Notes under the pieces: model-generated
Database searches by the model: none
Seen by the model: the letters and a program-made list of their open reading frames with translations, nothing else
Told to the model about the DNA's origin: nothing
Program-made: the position numbers and the translations under genes
In this document: positions 12,784 through 14,432 of the stretch, piece by piece
How positions within the stretch are numbered: position 1 is the stretch's first letter
Layout: each line of letters begins with the position of its first letter
DNA from: Legionellales bacterium
GTDB lineage: Bacteria > Pseudomonadota > Gammaproteobacteria > Berkiellales > Berkiellaceae
Direction: 5' to 3'
DNA: 14,432 nucleotides
Assembly: GCA_023266435.1 (NCBI GenBank)
Contig: JAHFQF010000040.1
Span: forward strand, 1-14,432

Positions 12784-14412
12784 TTATTGGGGCATAGGAC
12801 TGGGATTGGTGTTCGGGTGCGAATGAGTGTGGGTGGCGCCCGTTTTTTTTCGAGTATACAGGTGAAAGCACTCACAGAGCAGGGAGTGATACTCACCTAA
12901 TAGATCATCCTCATGGGGCGTTTCTGAGGCAGGGGCTGTATTATCTGCTGGTGTTGTTGTAGGTGTAGCTATGGTTTTTTTGTGAGAAAACTTCAGCCAG
13001 CACAAGGTCGCGATGGGTAGAATAAAGACTGTTAGTAACGATGCTAACGTGAATATGGCGCTGAATGCGACCGCTTTTACCCAATAGTTCCAATCTTTGG
13101 GCGTCTCTTTAGTTACTTTTGCAATTTGGGTTTGATAGAGATATAGCCCTAGGATGCTTATGGGTGCTAAGAATCCAGATAGTACTGAAGCCAGGCCGAT
13201 CCAGAACGCGGCATATTTACTCTTCTTATTCTCTAATGTGGCCCCCACTTCTTCTGGTAGTGAGGGAGTGCCTCCCGCTACTACAGCGTCTGGTTGAGCC
13301 GGTATTTGATCTTGTGGTCGTGGGGGGGGAGGCATTCTTAATGGTGATGGGATATCGATTGGAGCGAGATGAGAGGGGGCACTCAAAGCCGGTTTGTATT
13401 TTGGGGCATCCGGTTCTTTTTCCGATTCTGCTGGTTGTGATGGGACACTCGCTTGGTCTAGTTGAGAGGGGACACCCACTTGGTCTAGTTGAGAGGGGAG
13501 ACCCGCTTGGTCTAGTTGAGAGGGGAGACCCACCTGGTCTAGTTGAGAGGGGAGACCCACTTGGTCTAGTTGAGAGGGGAGACCCACTTGGTCTAGTTGA
13601 GAGGGGAGACCCACTTGGTCTAGTTGAGAGGGGATACCCATTTGGTCTAGTTGAACTGGATCACTCAACTCTAGTGATGCGGAAGCATCTGCTACGCGGG
13701 CTGCTAAGATAGCCAGGCGGGCATTGTTAACAGGCAGTTCGGTAATGGTAGAAGAGGTATGCTGCATAGTCCAAAGTCTTGCCTGCATATCTGCAGGAGA
13801 TTGCTGGCCTGTGAAAAGTCTTTGCAAACTAGATACAGTCGCTGTTGGCAGCGTGACTGCAACTCTAAAGAACGTGATACCTGTCTGTCTTTGCTGCTCA
13901 AGCTGCGTTGCAAGTGCAATTAGAGTGGGAGCCAATTCAATACCAGATCTGACAGATAAAGCATTAGAGCACGCATGGTTTTGTTGAAATAGCTGTACGC
14001 TTTGTCCTACCCTAGCCAACAATAGTCGGAAATCATCATAGCTACCTGACAAATACACAGTGGTTTGTGCAAGAGGTGGCCTGGCCTGGTTTCGGCCTGC
14101 TAAAGCCTGTGCAAGTGGTAGCTGAGCTTGGTTTTGAGCTGCTAAAGGGGGCACGAATGGTGGCTGAACGTGGTCTGGATTCGCTAAAGCGTGTGGCGGA
14201 ATTATCCAGGGAGTTACCCTAGATTGCCTAGCTAGATTTGCGAATATTTCCAGGCTTGCAAAAGGCCTGATCATAGGCGACATGCCTGGGCTAAAAAGAG
14301 GCATATAACGTGGAGCAGAGACTGTGGTTGGAGAAGCCATCATCTGTGAAAGCTGTGGTCTACGCATGACCAGAGCACTGATGGCTGGAAGAAACCGTTG
14401 AAAATGACGCAT
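12784..14412 (-). CDS. Repeat-containing protein with a C-terminal membrane hairpin, function unknown
   Basis: I do not recognise this 542-aa protein. ATG 14412 has AGAGGT 10 bases upstream. Residues 76-117 are three imperfect 14-aa repeats (such as LAGRNQARPPLAQT). Residues about 120-250 look like a folded helical domain (YDDFRLLLARVGQSVQLFQQ, LAPTLIALATQLEQQ). Residues 254-325 are eight 9-aa repeats of the type QLDQVGLPS. A Pro-rich linker (about 335-385, including MPPPPRPQ) leads to two membrane helices, about 400-424 and 444-472, separated by a short polar loop, so both ends should face the same side. The cytosol-like tail is Thr/Pro/His-rich, with an acidic HEDDLLGEY patch. No N-terminal signal peptide is obvious. 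Membrane hairpins with long repeat and Pro-rich arms occur in effectors placed in host membranes, but that role is inference. Confidence 0.88.
   Translation of the reverse strand: MRHFQRFLPAISALVMRRPQLSQMMASPTTVSAPRYMPLFSPGMSPMIRPFASLEIFANLARQSRVTPWIIPPHALANPDHVQPPFVPPLAAQNQAQLPLAQALAGRNQARPPLAQTTVYLSGSYDDFRLLLARVGQSVQLFQQNHACSNALSVRSGIELAPTLIALATQLEQQRQTGITFFRVAVTLPTATVSSLQRLFTGQQSPADMQARLWTMQHTSSTITELPVNNARLAILAARVADASASLELSDPVQLDQMGIPSQLDQVGLPSQLDQVGLPSQLDQVGLPSQLDQVGLPSQLDQAGLPSQLDQVGVPSQLDQASVPSQPAESEKEPDAPKYKPALSAPSHLAPIDIPSPLRMPPPPRPQDQIPAQPDAVVAGGTPSLPEEVGATLENKKSKYAAFWIGLASVLSGFLAPISILGLYLYQTQIAKVTKETPKDWNYWVKAVAFSAIFTLASLLTVFILPIATLCWLKFSHKKTIATPTTTPADNTAPASETPHEDDLLGEYHSLLCECFHLYTRKKTGATHTHSHPNTNPSPMPQ
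13438..13653 (-). repeat. 27-bp tandem repeat, eight units
   Basis: Eight contiguous 27-base units encode QLDQMGIPS, then QLDQVGLPS four times, QLDQAGLPS, QLDQVGVPS and QLDQASVPS. The central units are identical or differ by single bases, a sign of recent expansion. Being in-frame, gain or loss of units changes only the length of the rod or linker. There are no spacers, so this is not a CRISPR array. Confidence 0.97.
14062..14187 (-). repeat. Degenerate 42-bp tandem repeat, three units
   Basis: Three consecutive 42-base units encode LANPDHVQPPFVPP, LAAQNQAQLPLAQA and LAGRNQARPPLAQT. They are clearly related but diverged, so they are older than the 27-bp array further along the same gene. Confidence 0.75.
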
Positions 14413-14432
14413 ATCTATAATGACCTCTTGCC

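Noticed and set aside
13438..13653. Possible CRISPR array
   Set aside because: The 27-base units are contiguous with no spacers between them and encode an in-frame protein repeat.
13119..13712. A 197-aa plus-strand open frame with a repeated GLVERGDPL pattern
   Set aside because: It is the reverse complement of the 27-bp repeat array and its flanks inside the 542-aa gene; the repeat keeps this frame open automatically. No ribosome-binding site or domain supports it.
1..14432. tRNA, rRNA or riboswitch genes
   Set aside because: I saw no cloverleaf with tRNA-like conserved loops, no rRNA sequence and no known riboswitch core on either strand.

Overview
The window looks like a chromosomal segment of a gammaproteobacterium, quite possibly a host-associated member of the Legionellales or Coxiellaceae type. 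The support is a gammaproteobacterial block of essential genes (lpxH-ppiB facing away from an aminoacyl-tRNA synthetase pair ending in cysS), moderate GC, and a set of large lineage-specific proteins with ankyrin-like, low-complexity and repeat segments of the kind common in amoeba-associated bacteria. The taxonomic call is inference; no rRNA or other marker gene is present.

Layout. 1-819 (minus): ppiB and the first 103 codons of lpxH, overlapping by one base. 931-3733 (plus): gltX and cysS, an operon with a 13-base gap, closed by a strong hairpin terminator at 3729-3768. 3779-8111 (minus): two unrecognised proteins, one of 1089 aa with two ankyrin-like stretches, a Thr-Ala dipeptide tract and an acidic/basic C-terminus, and one of 248 aa with ankyrin-like half repeats. 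8220-9901 (minus): a phosphate uptake operon, a DUF47 (PhoU-like) protein followed by a PiT transporter, joined by a one-base TGATG overlap. 10019-11266 (plus): a DUF1704 / QEGLA-motif putative metallopeptidase, the family that includes eukaryotic tubulin tyrosine carboxypeptidases. 11434-11697 (plus): a small exported Ala/Thr-rich protein. 11788-12387 (minus): a 101-aa hypothetical protein and a cold-shock protein, separated by a terminator. 12442-12783: a gene-free stretch with several inverted repeats that may be a small mobile-element relic. 12784-14412 (minus): a 542-aa protein with two kinds of tandem repeat and a C-terminal pair of membrane helices.

How it fits together. The housekeeping parts (lipid A synthesis, tRNA charging, proline isomerisation, phosphate uptake, cold-shock RNA binding) are ordinary. 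The accessory parts are four proteins (1089, 248, 415 and 542 aa) placed singly between housekeeping operons, each apparently with its own promoter; three accessory genes share the same -10 element context (TTAGAAT). Their features fit, but do not prove, secreted host-acting proteins. No secretion genes are in the window. The most notable items are the DUF1704 peptidase, the 1089-aa protein with its leader palindrome, the 27-bp repeat protein with a membrane hairpin, and a GluRS in the locus where relatives such as Pseudomonas carry glnS.
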